The notes under the pieces are model-generated. The model was not told the origin of the DNA, searched no databases, and saw nothing but the letters and a program-made list of their open reading frames with translations. Source: JAZNQN01 sp045590195 (lineage in GTDB: Bacteria > Bacillota > Clostridia > UMGS1883 > UMGS1540). From it: a stretch of 49,363 bases of DNA. Positions 1-11,600 of this stretch are shown piece by piece. The DNA is taken from the NCBI GenBank assembly GCA_045590195.1, contig JAZNQN010000034.1:1-49363 (forward strand), read 5' to 3'. Made by a program: the position numbers and the translations under genes. How positions within the stretch are numbered: the first letter of the stretch is position 1; every line of letters starts with the position of its first letter.

Positions 1-341
1 GGTATTTTAAAGAAGAAACAATTAACAATGCAGTCAAGCTTACAAAAGAGCTGATGGAGAAATATAATATTCCAATTGAGAATGTTATAAGACATTACGA
101 TGTGTGGGGCAAAATTTGCCCTGCACCGTTTGTTAATAATCCCAAGGCTTGGGAAAATTTTAAGGAGAGGCTTAAGATGAAAAAATACAGCTACGATACA
201 ACCGTAGATAATATGATTCATGACGGAATTACAACGGTTGAAAATATGGCATACTGGGAGAAGGTTCTCTCGGGAAGGGAACCGGTTAACCTTCAGTATG
301 TGAGGGCTTTGCTTGACAGGTACCACGAAAAAACTAATTAG
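1..341 (+). CDS. N-acetylmuramoyl-L-alanine amidase (phage endolysin), C-terminal part
   Basis: The reading frame is open from base 3, so the gene starts upstream of the window; only about 112 residues are present. The stretch VIRHYDVWGKICPAPF is the hallmark end of the Amidase_2/PGRP fold: the His of RHYD and the Cys of KICPAP are zinc ligands. These enzymes cut the amide bond between MurNAc and L-Ala in peptidoglycan. After the catalytic end comes a roughly 50-residue tail containing DGITTVENMAYWEKVLSG, likely a small wall-binding module, although I do not recognise a named family. The next gene follows within 15 bases. Together they form the lysis or wall-entry module of the prophage. The family is confident; a role as endolysin rather than virion hydrolase is inferred. 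Confidence 0.85.
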   Translation, partial: YFKEETINNAVKLTKELMEKYNIPIENVIRHYDVWGKICPAPFVNNPKAWENFKERLKMKKYSYDTTVDNMIHDGITTVENMAYWEKVLSGREPVNLQYVRALLDRYHEKTN

Positions 342-355
342 AGGCGGTGTTAAAA

Positions 356-1036
356 TTGAAATCAACCTTGAAAAATATATTAAATGCAGTAAAAAATGTA
401 ACAGATGATGCAAAAGAAACAGTACCCAAATTACAAAATAAAGTTTCACAAATGTACGATACATCTGCGCCTTCGTCAAATCCTTTTCTTAATAAAAAAG
501 GTGAGTTGATAAACAAATACATAAATTACCAAAAAGTGCTTGACAATCCAAATGCAAATCAAAAAGCGAAACTATTTATTTCTCAAGCGACAGGTTTGAC
601 ACCTGCAAATCCTACGCCTACGATTTTAACAGGTGTGAGTAAACAAGTTTCATCTACAGGTAACAGTATAGTAGATGCGGCAAAAAAATACATAGGAACT
701 CCGTATGTATGGGGTGGCGAAAGTGTAGCAGAAGGTGGAATGGACTGTAGTGGCTTTGTATATAGCGCTTTAAAAGATGCAGGTTATAATGTCGGCAGAG
801 ACACGGCTCAGGGTTATAGAAGTTACGGCACATCGGTAAATAAAGCTGATATGCAACCAGGAGATTTAATATTTTTTGGAAAAGGTGAAGCAAGTCATAT
901 AGGAATATATATTGGTAATGGTCAGATGATACATAGCTCCGGCGGAAGCAGAAATACGGCCTCGAATCCCGGCAAAGGTGTTGAAATAAGAAATGTAGAT
1001 TACAGAAGTGATTTTCTTGAAGCAAGAAGATATTAA
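356..1036 (+). CDS. NlpC/P60 family peptidoglycan hydrolase
   Basis: This is a papain-fold cysteine peptidase that cleaves D-Glu-diaminopimelate bonds in peptide stems. The C-terminal domain (from about residue 100) has the classic order: IGTPYVWGG, then MDCSGFV with the catalytic Cys, then GDLIFF, then ASHIGIYIGNGQMIHSS with the catalytic His. The first 100 residues are Lys/Asn-rich, with no signal peptide, which fits a phage-delivered enzyme. I prefer the TTG at 356 because GAGGCGG at 341-347 then sits 8 bases upstream; the GTG at 347 would overlap that site. It follows an amidase and precedes large virion-type genes, so it may be a second lysin or a virion-associated hydrolase. Confidence 0.85.
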   Translation: MKSTLKNILNAVKNVTDDAKETVPKLQNKVSQMYDTSAPSSNPFLNKKGELINKYINYQKVLDNPNANQKAKLFISQATGLTPANPTPTILTGVSKQVSSTGNSIVDAAKKYIGTPYVWGGESVAEGGMDCSGFVYSALKDAGYNVGRDTAQGYRSYGTSVNKADMQPGDLIFFGKGEASHIGIYIGNGQMIHSSGGSRNTASNPGKGVEIRNVDYRSDFLEARRY

Positions 1037-1053
1037 AAAGGAGTGAAGCGGAT

Positions 1054-2577
1054 ATGGCTACAATTGACCCATACAAAGAGATACAAACTGTTTATAATGC
1101 AAAAGTTGCCTATGGACAGGCAACAACTGAAGAAGAAAAAAGGAAACAGCAGGAAATTGCAAATAAGGCAAGACAAACTCTTTCTGATTACGGTTATAAA
1201 GATATAGCTGATTCCATAAGCGCTAACGGCGCAACTGCGGAAGTTGTAAAGAAATATTTGGACAACTATTCAAAAAAAGATAAAAGTAAAACGAGAGATT
1301 ATTTTTATTCTCTCGGCAAATCTCATGGACTATCAAATGACGATATAGACAAACTTATCAGTTGGGATAATGATACAGGGCAGGTTTCATTCGGCGGGAA
1401 AGTTGTCGGCACTCCGGATACGGTTGTAGATGGTGTTTCATATTGGAGCGACACATCTAAACTTGATAATGCATTTAACGATTATATTGAAAGAAGCGGC
1501 ACTACTCGTTCAAAATCTACGGCTGTTGACCAGGAAAACGAAGGTTTATTTAAAAAATATAATGAGGTTTATGATGGCCTGTTGAAATCAAATCCGTTTG
1601 AAACTGAAGAAGGAAAGGCTATACTTGCAAAATATGACCTCGCAGGCCTTAAAGGTAGAGAAAACGAAGTGGCAAGCGGCGGCGCTGATAATGGTGGTAA
1701 CATAGACAGCTTTGCGGCCGCTAATGCTTTAAGACAGCAAGCGGCACTTGTAAATCAAGGACAGTTAACGGCTATTGAAGCACATAATCAAAAAATAGAG
1801 AACGCAAGGGCGTTGCTTTCTGATATGGGAGTTAATATTGACCGTGTATTTAATCAGGATGAAACGGCTAAAAATAATCAGACTTCAAGAGATGTTGCTA
1901 CAGCCGAGGTTACAGGCGTAGTTCCTTCAAGTATGATTTATAAACTTCCTCAATATAGCCAGTTCTTTAATGAAGATGGAACGTTGAAGGATGAAAATAT
2001 CGACTTTAAAGCCGAAATAAATAAAGCTGTTGCGAGAGGTGACAACGAACTTGCGGAAGTATTAAGAGCCGCAAGAGGTACAAAAATATATAATAATTGG
2101 AAAAAATATGGACAGTTTGCAGCTGACGGCGATTATACACTTCCAGGAAACATAAAGACTGAAGCAGCAGACCAGTTTGATAAGACTATGGACTACAATT
2201 ATAAGGTTATTGATGCAGAAAAAGAGATAAATGATGCAAATAATCAAGCCGCAATGGCACAATTGGCAGCTCAGATTAATTCTCAAAAACTGAGTGGTGA
2301 CGATAGTTTTTCAGAAGAGACAGTGAAACTAATGGATACAGCTGTGAAGAATATGAATGCACTGTGGAAAGAACACGGGTCAAATACTAATAAAGTTGAC
2401 ATAATCATTAGTGACGGTCCTGGTAAATATAGATTTAATCCTGAAATAAACCCAGACCATTGGGATGACCTTGTCGTAGAGCAAATTTTACTTAATAAAG
2501 CCTTGAGTGATAATGAAAAAGCTGCCCTAATAGCTGCTTTGGACATTGATACCACCTCTATGGGTTATTTGACATAA
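1054..2577 (+). CDS. phage protein of unknown function, 507 residues
   Basis: I do not recognise a named domain. The protein is hydrophilic, rich in Asn, Asp, Lys and Ala, lacks a signal peptide and membrane segments, and has helical stretches around residues 210-270 (ANALRQQAALVNQGQLTAIE). AAGGAG lies 9 bases before the ATG. It ends 26 bases before the preferred start of the giant polyvalent protein and follows a peptidoglycan hydrolase, the position where short-tailed phages often keep internal or ejection proteins. A virion structural or ejection role is inference from position only. Confidence 0.7.
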   Translation: MATIDPYKEIQTVYNAKVAYGQATTEEEKRKQQEIANKARQTLSDYGYKDIADSISANGATAEVVKKYLDNYSKKDKSKTRDYFYSLGKSHGLSNDDIDKLISWDNDTGQVSFGGKVVGTPDTVVDGVSYWSDTSKLDNAFNDYIERSGTTRSKSTAVDQENEGLFKKYNEVYDGLLKSNPFETEEGKAILAKYDLAGLKGRENEVASGGADNGGNIDSFAAANALRQQAALVNQGQLTAIEAHNQKIENARALLSDMGVNIDRVFNQDETAKNNQTSRDVATAEVTGVVPSSMIYKLPQYSQFFNEDGTLKDENIDFKAEINKAVARGDNELAEVLRAARGTKIYNNWKKYGQFAADGDYTLPGNIKTEAADQFDKTMDYNYKVIDAEKEINDANNQAAMAQLAAQINSQKLSGDDSFSEETVKLMDTAVKNMNALWKEHGSNTNKVDIIISDGPGKYRFNPEINPDHWDDLVVEQILLNKALSDNEKAALIAALDIDTTSMGYLT

Positions 2578-2603
2578 AATGGATGAAAGAAAGAGGAAAA
2601 ATT

Positions 2604-5600
2604 ATGGGCACAAATAACAATCGCATTTTTGAACTCGCTGAACAAAAAAGAAAAGAAAACTCGTCTTCTGCGAAGAAAGTTTTTGAATTATTGGGTCACG
2701 AATTTGATGATTCGGGAAATATTTTGGTAAATTTAAAAGCAAACGACGGTAAAGATTTTGGTAAGGTTACCTATGATGCGTATAAAGCCATCGAAAGCGG
2801 CACTCTCGATAGCTACCAACCGAAAAACGAAAGCGAAAAAAATACTATTGCTACTTATAGAAAGAGCCCGGTTATTGCATTAAAAATGAATGATGGAAAA
2901 GAGTTCGGAAAAATAAGTTACGATGCATATACGGCCATTACAAATAATAAAATTGATGATTATACGCCTGTTTCTGACGAAGAAAAAAAGGCGATAGCTG
3001 ACTTTAAAATCTATGCTGATGAGAAAGCAAAAGAGGACCGCATAAACAGCAACTCGGCTTTTGCTCGATATGGTATTGACCCTGTTGATTTTGATTTTAC
3101 GGACTTGTATGATTGGGTGATAGCACATAACCACAAAATAGTAACGGACGATTCAGGACGTATATGGGTCGAACCGGAATACAAAGGGGGCTTTTTGGGC
3201 ATAGGTCGTAAAAAACAATCTACAGACCAAGAAGATGCAGACGCCAAAGTCTTGTACGAACTCGCACTGAACAATGTACGCTATGAGCAGTCACAAACTG
3301 ATTATGGCGCCTTCGTTTCTGCTGCTATGGGTGCAGCTGATGGAATGACATTCGGGTTAGCAAGTAAGCTGGCAGATTGGCAAGCTGAAAAAAATTACCA
3401 TAAAGCCGGGTTAGCCCCTGACTACTATATAAAACCTTCAGAGGCGTTTGCAAAAACCATTAGCGAGCACATGATTTCAAATATAATCGGAGATATTGGC
3501 GGTAGCTTGATTACCTATAAGGCTGCCGACACCCTTGTAAAAACTGGCTTGATGAAATTCCCTAAATACGCCTCACTTGCAACAGAAGCTACAAAAGGTG
3601 TAAAAAGAGCCCAAAAGGTTAAAAACTTAATTGACACAGCAGCGACAGTAAGTAGCACATCTGCTATTGGCAGTGCAATACGGCAAGATTGGAAGAATAC
3701 TGAATGGTATAAATCTGTTGGGAATGTTCTTCTTGATACAACAGTTTCAACTCTTGGTGCATATGTCGGTGTCAAACTCAGTTCAGTAGTTGGGGAAAGA
3801 CTTGGATATGTATTACAGAACAAGACAAACCTTTCTGCCGCTGCAATAAAAGGGTTGGTGTCTGGAACAAGCGCACTTACATTCTCCGGTACAGCGGTAG
3901 GTTTATCAGAAATAAAAAATGCTTTACAAGCTGCCACAAATAATACGGATTATAAGCCCGATGTAGAAAGCATTGTAACAAATATGGCTGTGTTGGCAAT
4001 ATATTCCGGGTTGAAGTCTTATGTCGATACCAAGAGATTATCCGGGGGCACACCGGTTGTAGAAGAAAAGTTTGAATACTTTACTGAGGAAGATATGTCC
4101 TCTCCTGATGCCCTCAAAAAGAAAATGCGTCAGTACACAAAAGAATATCATCCCGATAAATTTCACGGCGTCGGAGAAGAAGCCGTTGCGAATGCTACGC
4201 AAAAAATGCAGGCAATTAACGCAGAGTATGTAAGAGCAAAAAACAAAGTTGCTGTTAACATTATGTCTGAAATACAAAAGGCGCAAAGCGATTATAATTC
4301 TTCTACTAAAACAACACCAGAAAAAGCCGAAGCACCCAATGCGGCTGTCGCAAAAGCGGTTGAGTTTCTTAATGATGCTTATGCAACAGACAGCACTACA
4401 GCGAGCGTAGCAAGCAGTAAAACAATGACAAAATCAACTGTTACTCCTGCACCAACAGATATCGTGAGAGTTGGTGCAACAGTCCTTCCTACAGCAACAG
4501 AGGCTATTCCGGCAATTCAGAATGCAAACGATTTTACAGACGAATTAAGCGAAGAAGCTGAAATATTAGATGCCGACATAATTAATACATTTTCTCCTGA
4601 AGGGGCAAGCAAAGGCGTTAAGTCGCTTGAAAGTGCGTTGGTAGAAAAAGGTGCTTCGGACATTGACAGGCAAAATATTGTTAGTACTGCGGCAGAGGTT
4701 GAAGCTACATTAAGCGGTACAGGCAAAAGCCTTAAAGAAGTTGTTTCGGGTATTACAAAGATAACGAACAACACATCAGAAAACATCAAAAATGAAATAG
4801 GAGCAAGCCCGAATTATTGGGCATTGTTCAATGTGAATTTGAAAGCTGTAACAAATGCTGCTGATAATATTGCTGATGAAAGCTTTATAAGAGGATATGC
4901 AGGCATTGTAGCTGATGTATTAAAAACAAATAATTCACTTACATACCAGGAACTTAATAAAAGCGGCGAAGATGTTGGAACACTTATTGCTGATTATACT
5001 ATTACAGGAAAAATGCCTGATACAATAAGCAGTTCAAAGGCACTTGAAAATGTTTCAGTTGTATTTAATAACATTGTAACTTCGGCGGCAAGTCAACTTG
5101 GAAACGCTCATATGCAGATTTATGGCGTTAAAGAAGCGGTTATTATACCTATTGCTGTAGATGCAACGATAGAAAAAGAAGTTACAAATAATGATGTTTC
5201 GATGTTGAAAAAATCGGACGATAATGATATAATGTTAGTACAAGAAGATACAAAAGGAAATAAACTTTCTGCAGAACAGCAAGAGCGATATAAGAACTCA
5301 GTAGCAAAAGACGACAGTGGAAAACTTATGGTCGTTTACCACGGCACGCCTAATGGTAACATCAATACCTTTGATAAAACGCGACAAGGCTCAACCGATA
5401 AAGGTTTATGGGGCAAAGGGTTTTATTTCGCAGTCGATAAACGAAAGGCAGATATTTTTGCCGTTGGTGAACAGGGTACGGTGATTGAATGTTATCTTAA
5501 CATCACCAATCCTTTCTATATAAATAGTTTTAAGTCTGTGGACGAAATTTGTGATTACCTCGGTGTCCAAAAGCCGGCTTTTCAAGGCGATGAAAGATGT

Positions 5601-8600
5601 ATGTTCAAATATAGCGTAAGAGATAACAACATAAATCTCAATACACGGTATTCATCTGAGTTTTCTGATGCGGTTATGGCAAAAGGACACGACTCAATAA
5701 GCGTTGCACCTTTTGGGGACAACGACACTACTGATGTAGCGAGTACCAAAGAAATTGTTGTATTTGATGCTGACAAAATAGAGATATTATCAAACAATAA
5801 TTCAAATAAGGAGAGTGTAAATGATGAGAGCAGAGAAATATCTGAAAATGATAGCCGATATAACCAACTGCAAACCCAAAGAAAAACAGGCAGAGTGGAT
5901 GAGGAAGTCGATAGAGGACTTGTTAAAGGAACCGGAGAAGTTCGAACTTACGGAAGCGGATATAGAAATGTTGAAACAAGAACTCTCGAAGAACTCTTAG
6001 ACAATGGCAAGTTTGAAAAACTACGTAAATTCGTAGGAAATGAAATAAGTCGACCGATTCAAATGCAGTTGTTGGAAAAGTATAAAGATGATTCGAGGGT
6101 TGAGGAAGACTATGAGTTTTCTTCGATAATTACATACGATATGCTTACCGATGCTAATAATGAATTAAGGGGACTTTTTGAGGACAATTTAAAAGAATAT
6201 TTCAACCAAGATACAGATATCTCAAAGAATATTGCGGGAGATTCTTTATCGCAAAATGTTATTGATAGAACTCGTAATTCAGTAGTGAAAAATGAACACG
6301 GTCAGCTTATCCCTGTATATCACGGAACTGGAGAACGCTTCGATACCTTTTCAGCGGGTGATATAGGAATACATTTTGGCAGTTATGCTCAAGCTGTTCA
6401 AAGAACTGTGGATAAGGGGATAGAAAACCCAATATATATAAAGGCATATCTTAACATAGAAAACCCACTTGTAATAGATGAAGATTGTTATGCTTGGAAT
6501 GCCTTTCAGATGGCACAAAAACTATCGTCTTTAGGGGTTTTGACAAATGAAGAGGCGCTTGGTTTTGTTGAAAACAGCAAACGAAATTTAAAAGATGATA
6601 ACATTAAGTTAGCTGAATTACTTAAAAATAAAGGTTATGACGGTATAGTATATAACAATAGAATTGAAGCGGTTAACGGTAAGAGTTATATTGTTTTTGA
6701 CAATGAACAGATTGTAAGAGTTCAGGGTGATGCAGAAGCATTCAGAAGTGATACGAACGGTAAAATCCGCTTTAATCAGATGGATATCGATTATACAAAC
6801 AATCAGTATCGAGAGGAAAGTTTTAACATCTTAAAACAAGGCAGGACTGACACTGAAACTCAAAAAGGTGGAATTGTCGGTAAATACGGCATACATAAGA
6901 AAAATAATGGCTACTTTGGTGTTAATCTCTTATCTTCAGGTATGGATATAGCTGCCTTTGAGAGCTTTGATGATGCTTTAAAATTTGCCACTTATACAAA
7001 TGAAAATGTATCATTTAACGATGTTTTCTATACCAAAAATACAGAAGGGCAATTAACCATAGAAGCGACACCTGAATTTATGCAATATGGTGAACAAATT
7101 AAGGCCGTGAAAAATGAAAAAGCCTATTTACAGACCGAAATCGCAACTGATGACGATGTTACTGAAACGCCCGAAAATGAAAGTGCCGTCCCTTATACTG
7201 ATAAGGAAAAACAGAATTGGGAAAACAGCAATACAATTATAGTATATGAAAGTGACGAACAGTTTGAATCCTTCGTTGAAAGAGTTTTGAACAACGAGGA
7301 CACACATAAGAAAATATACTTTGGTAAAATTCCCGATGCAACTGCACAGATGGTACTTGATAAAACAGGTGTTGATGTGTCAGGTCACAATATCGCACTT
7401 AAAGGATATGAGATAAGAAAAATTCTGCTCAATTCACACGGCGATGAAGAAGCAGAAGTTACAAGGGGTCAAGAGCCTATAACAACAGATGATTTGAAAA
7501 ACATTCCGTCTGTTATCACAAATCCTGATGATGTTAATTTATCAGAGAAAGAATACGAGGGGAAACCTGCTCTCTTATTTGAAAAAACCATTGATGGTAA
7601 AAATTATGTAGTGGCTTATGTATCGAGAAAACATCACGATATTGCAATACAAACAATGTACAAAAAAAGAAGCCTTGCTACTGCGGAAAATGCAGATGCC
7701 CTTTCCTCTACGCCCGAAACGACCAGCAGTACAGCTTCTAACAGTATTGTATCACAAGATAACGATATTGTCAATAGTAGTGTACGCACTGATGCAGAAA
7801 ATGATACCTCAAAAGTATATGATGTGGCTTACTTTGAAAAGTTGGGTTCTGATATTCGTAAGGGTGAATCCGTATCACTCAAAGATGTGAGAACTGCCGT
7901 AGATGCTATCCTGTTGAATCGCGGCGAAGCTATAAAAGCAGAATTGTCACAGCTTAAAAACGATGAACTGAAAAAGCATTTAAGCATTTACGACAGAGGG
8001 CGTATTACTAAAAAGGCTGAAATGGTTGATTCCATCTATACCGATATGCTTTCAAGTTTGTATTACGCACTTTCGGGCAAAGAAACCATTACATACATTT
8101 ACGATGGTACAGGCTTTGAAGCACAGCAGTCCAAAATGTTGTTTGATGTTTCAAGAGAGCTTACCGAGGAAAGCTTTAACAAGCGACTTGCAGAAAATGC
8201 AGAAAAATATAAAAAGCAGCTTGCAGCAAGAGAAGAAAAACTCGCAAAGGTTAAGAACCCTCAAACTCTCGAAGATTATGCGTATAAAAAGCGTTATTTT
8301 GGCTTGTCTGACGAAGAAACGATACAGTATGAAAATTTGTATGCCGAGGAACGCAAAAAAGCAAGAGAGGACAAAAAGGCGGCTAAAACCAACAAAGATA
8401 CAAGCGGTGCTGATGCTTTTTTCGCAAATACAGATAACTATACTATTGAGAAAACCACTCACACTAAAACAGGTGACGATGTTTGGGTTGTAAGACCTAC
8501 AAGCCGACTTGAAATGGAACAGTGGAAACATCTCAATGAACAAATGAAAGCCTTGGGCGGTTCATATTGGCGTGGTAATCAGGGTTGGAATTTCAAAAAA

Positions 8601-11600
8601 GACCCGACTGCTACTCTTCCCTCTGCGGAAGAAACTGAAACTGCAAAAGGTTCTACCAATGCTGAAAAGTTAAGAACTATTGCAGAGAGTATGCAAAAGG
8701 CTATTGATGATAAATTCAGAGATAGACTTACCAACACCGCAAAGAGAGCAAGAGAAGCTGCATCTGCAGAATCCGAGGGCGAAAGATTAAAGAGATTGCA
8801 AGATACAATCAACAATATCGCTGATGCTCTTGAAAATGGCGAAAATACTTTGCTTGATAAAATTGATAGCAAAGCACAGGTTGAAACTCTTATGAGTATG
8901 CTCCGCACAGGCCGTAGAAACAGAATAAGTGAAACTATGTCTAATATGTCTTATGATGAACGCTTACAGGAACAGGATAAACCTTATTCCAGCGATGATG
9001 CAAATTATGCGGAATACCCTCTCACGAAAGTCCACGAAAACATTGTTAGCGGTTATCTGCGTGCAGCAGAGGGCAAGACAGGATATAAACAGATTGCAGA
9101 CCGTTTGAAAAAAGCAATTAAATCTGCGAAAAACGGATATGTTTCTATTGATGCACAACTGTTATCTGATATTGAAAAGATAGTGCAGAACCTATCACCT
9201 TTCTATGAGGAATTTTGGAACGACGGTGTTGCAGAGAGAAAACGACTTACCCGAATGGGTATTGAAAATGTGGTTGAGCTTCGTGCATATTTGAGAGAGT
9301 TTATAAAATTCTTGCCCGGAAGAAACATTGAAGCAGAAAAGCAGAGAGCTATCAAGGAAAAAGAAAGACAGCTTGCAAATGCTAAAATCGAGGGATTTTT
9401 CCCGACACCTAAAGCGATTGTTGAAAAGATGCTTGACGAAGCTGCTATCAAACCCGGTGAAAAGGTTCTTGAACCTTCTGCCGGTAAAGGCAACATAGCT
9501 GATGCAATAAAGGAAAGTCATCCTGATAATGCTCTTGATGTTGTGGAGTGGAACGCTTCTCTCAATGAATTGCTGACCGAAAAAGGACACAATGTTGTTG
9601 GTGTAGATTTTTTACAACACTCGGGCGAATACGATAAAATCGTTATGAACCCACCTTTTGAAAAGGGACAGGACATCGACCACATAAGACATGCATATTC
9701 TTTGCTGAACGATGGCGGCAGGGTTGTTTGCATTATGAGTGAGGGGCCGTTCTTCCGCAACGATAAAAAGGCAACAGAGTTTAGAAACTGGCTTGACAGT
9801 TTAGGTGGTGTGAGTGAAAAACTTCCTGAGGGAGCTTTCAAATCATCAGAACGCAGTACAGGTGTTAATACCAGACTTGTAGTGATTGATAAGGTTGCGA
9901 GTGATACCAAATCTACAAAGAGTAACAAAGTGACATCAGCAATTGAAAATGAAAAGTATTCATATTCGTTAGAAAGTGAGGATAATTATGAAAGAGAAAG
10001 AAACTTATTACACAATGATAGCGAACAATGGTATGCCCGTGAGTATCCCGGGGAGCAAGTTGCAGGCCTGGCTAAAGCAGCAGAAAGAGGAAGCAAAACA
10101 GCTGAAGAAAGAAGAGACTACACAGAAAGACTAAAACCTGCTCAACTTGACAATAGAGTTGTTACGGATAGAAACGGGAACAAGCATACTTTTGTTGAAA
10201 TTAAACCATCTGCTTGGAATAACCAAATGAACCAAATAGCAGATTACTATGCACAAAAAGATGTGAATGTTCACTTTATCAAAGGTAGTGTGCAAATTGA
10301 ATCTGAGGGCGAAAATAAAACTGCTAATGCGATGAGGATAGGAAATGATATATATATTTCTTATGACAATGCTTTTTATACCCCTGAACAGCTTTCAATG
10401 CACGAATATATTCATATAAAATATGGTAATCCTGAATTTCAGAAAACTGTACAAGATGTACTTGAAATATTGCCTAAACACGAGTATAATAGAATTGTTG
10501 ACAAAGTGAAAAAAGCTTACGGCGATATCATAGAAGACCCATATACATACGAAGAAGAACTGATATGTGATGTCTTGTCGGGAATGACACCTTCTTCCCT
10601 TTTGAAAAGCGGAGAAATAGTGTTAAAGTTTTGGGCGAGAGAAAGTGCGGATTTGTTAGGTTATGATGCTTCACAGTACGCGGAAAGTATTGACACAGGC
10701 AACGCCGCAAGGTATATTGATTTATTAGGTTTTGGTGATTCAGAATCTTTGGGAGTTATATCCAATGATGAGTACGCAATGGTATCAAAAGCGATTATGG
10801 CAAAAAATGCAGGTCTTGCAGATGAAAAATTAAAACCTGTTGATTATGTCTATGCCGCGAATAATTTTTACATATACAAAAATCATTCGTTAGGTATCTT
10901 TTCTGATGTACACAATATTAGTATTGTTGGTAACGAAGAGTTTATAAATGATATAAGAGGAGAATTAGACAATGGCACTTACAGAGGAACAGGAAGTTTT
11001 GCTTCAAGGGCTAAAAGAATACGGAGTAGAGGAAGAAGCGATAATAGGAGTAATGGTAGGATTGAAAGAGAATCATCACACATTGGAAATGATAGATTTC
11101 CTTTTAGAGAATCCCAAGGCCACACAATCGGATATCCTTCAGAAAACAGTAGAAATACGACAAACGATAAAATAAACTATTCTTTCAGTACCATTGATAG
11201 TGATACTGAGCAGCTTACACCGGAACGCAGAAAACAAATACACGAACAATATGAGAAAGACCGTGTTGGAGTGCAAAAACCTACACAAAAACAATGGTGG
11301 GGTGAGCGTGCGGCGTGGGTAGCTCACAATATGACAAGAGTATTCCCGGATATTCCTGAACGCGGCGAAAAAGGAACATTCTTTGCAGAATTCCGCAAAA
11401 GTATGTTACAATGGAAAAGTCTGCCTACTACAGCTTCGTTTATGGTTCAGGATAAACTTAATCAAATGACAGATGGGTTAACGCCTGAAGAGTTTAGAAC
11501 ATTTTCAGAGCTTGTATATTTTCTCGATTTGCAGGAAGAGGCACAAATTCAAAAAGAAAAAGGCTATACGGAGATACTGTTACCTAATGAAATAAAACCG

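Noticed and set aside
7618..8493. Two more ORFs in the same alternative frame inside the giant gene (7618-7890 and 8026-8493)
   Set aside because: No ribosome-binding site and unnatural composition; they lie over recognisable coding sequence, so they are frame shadows.
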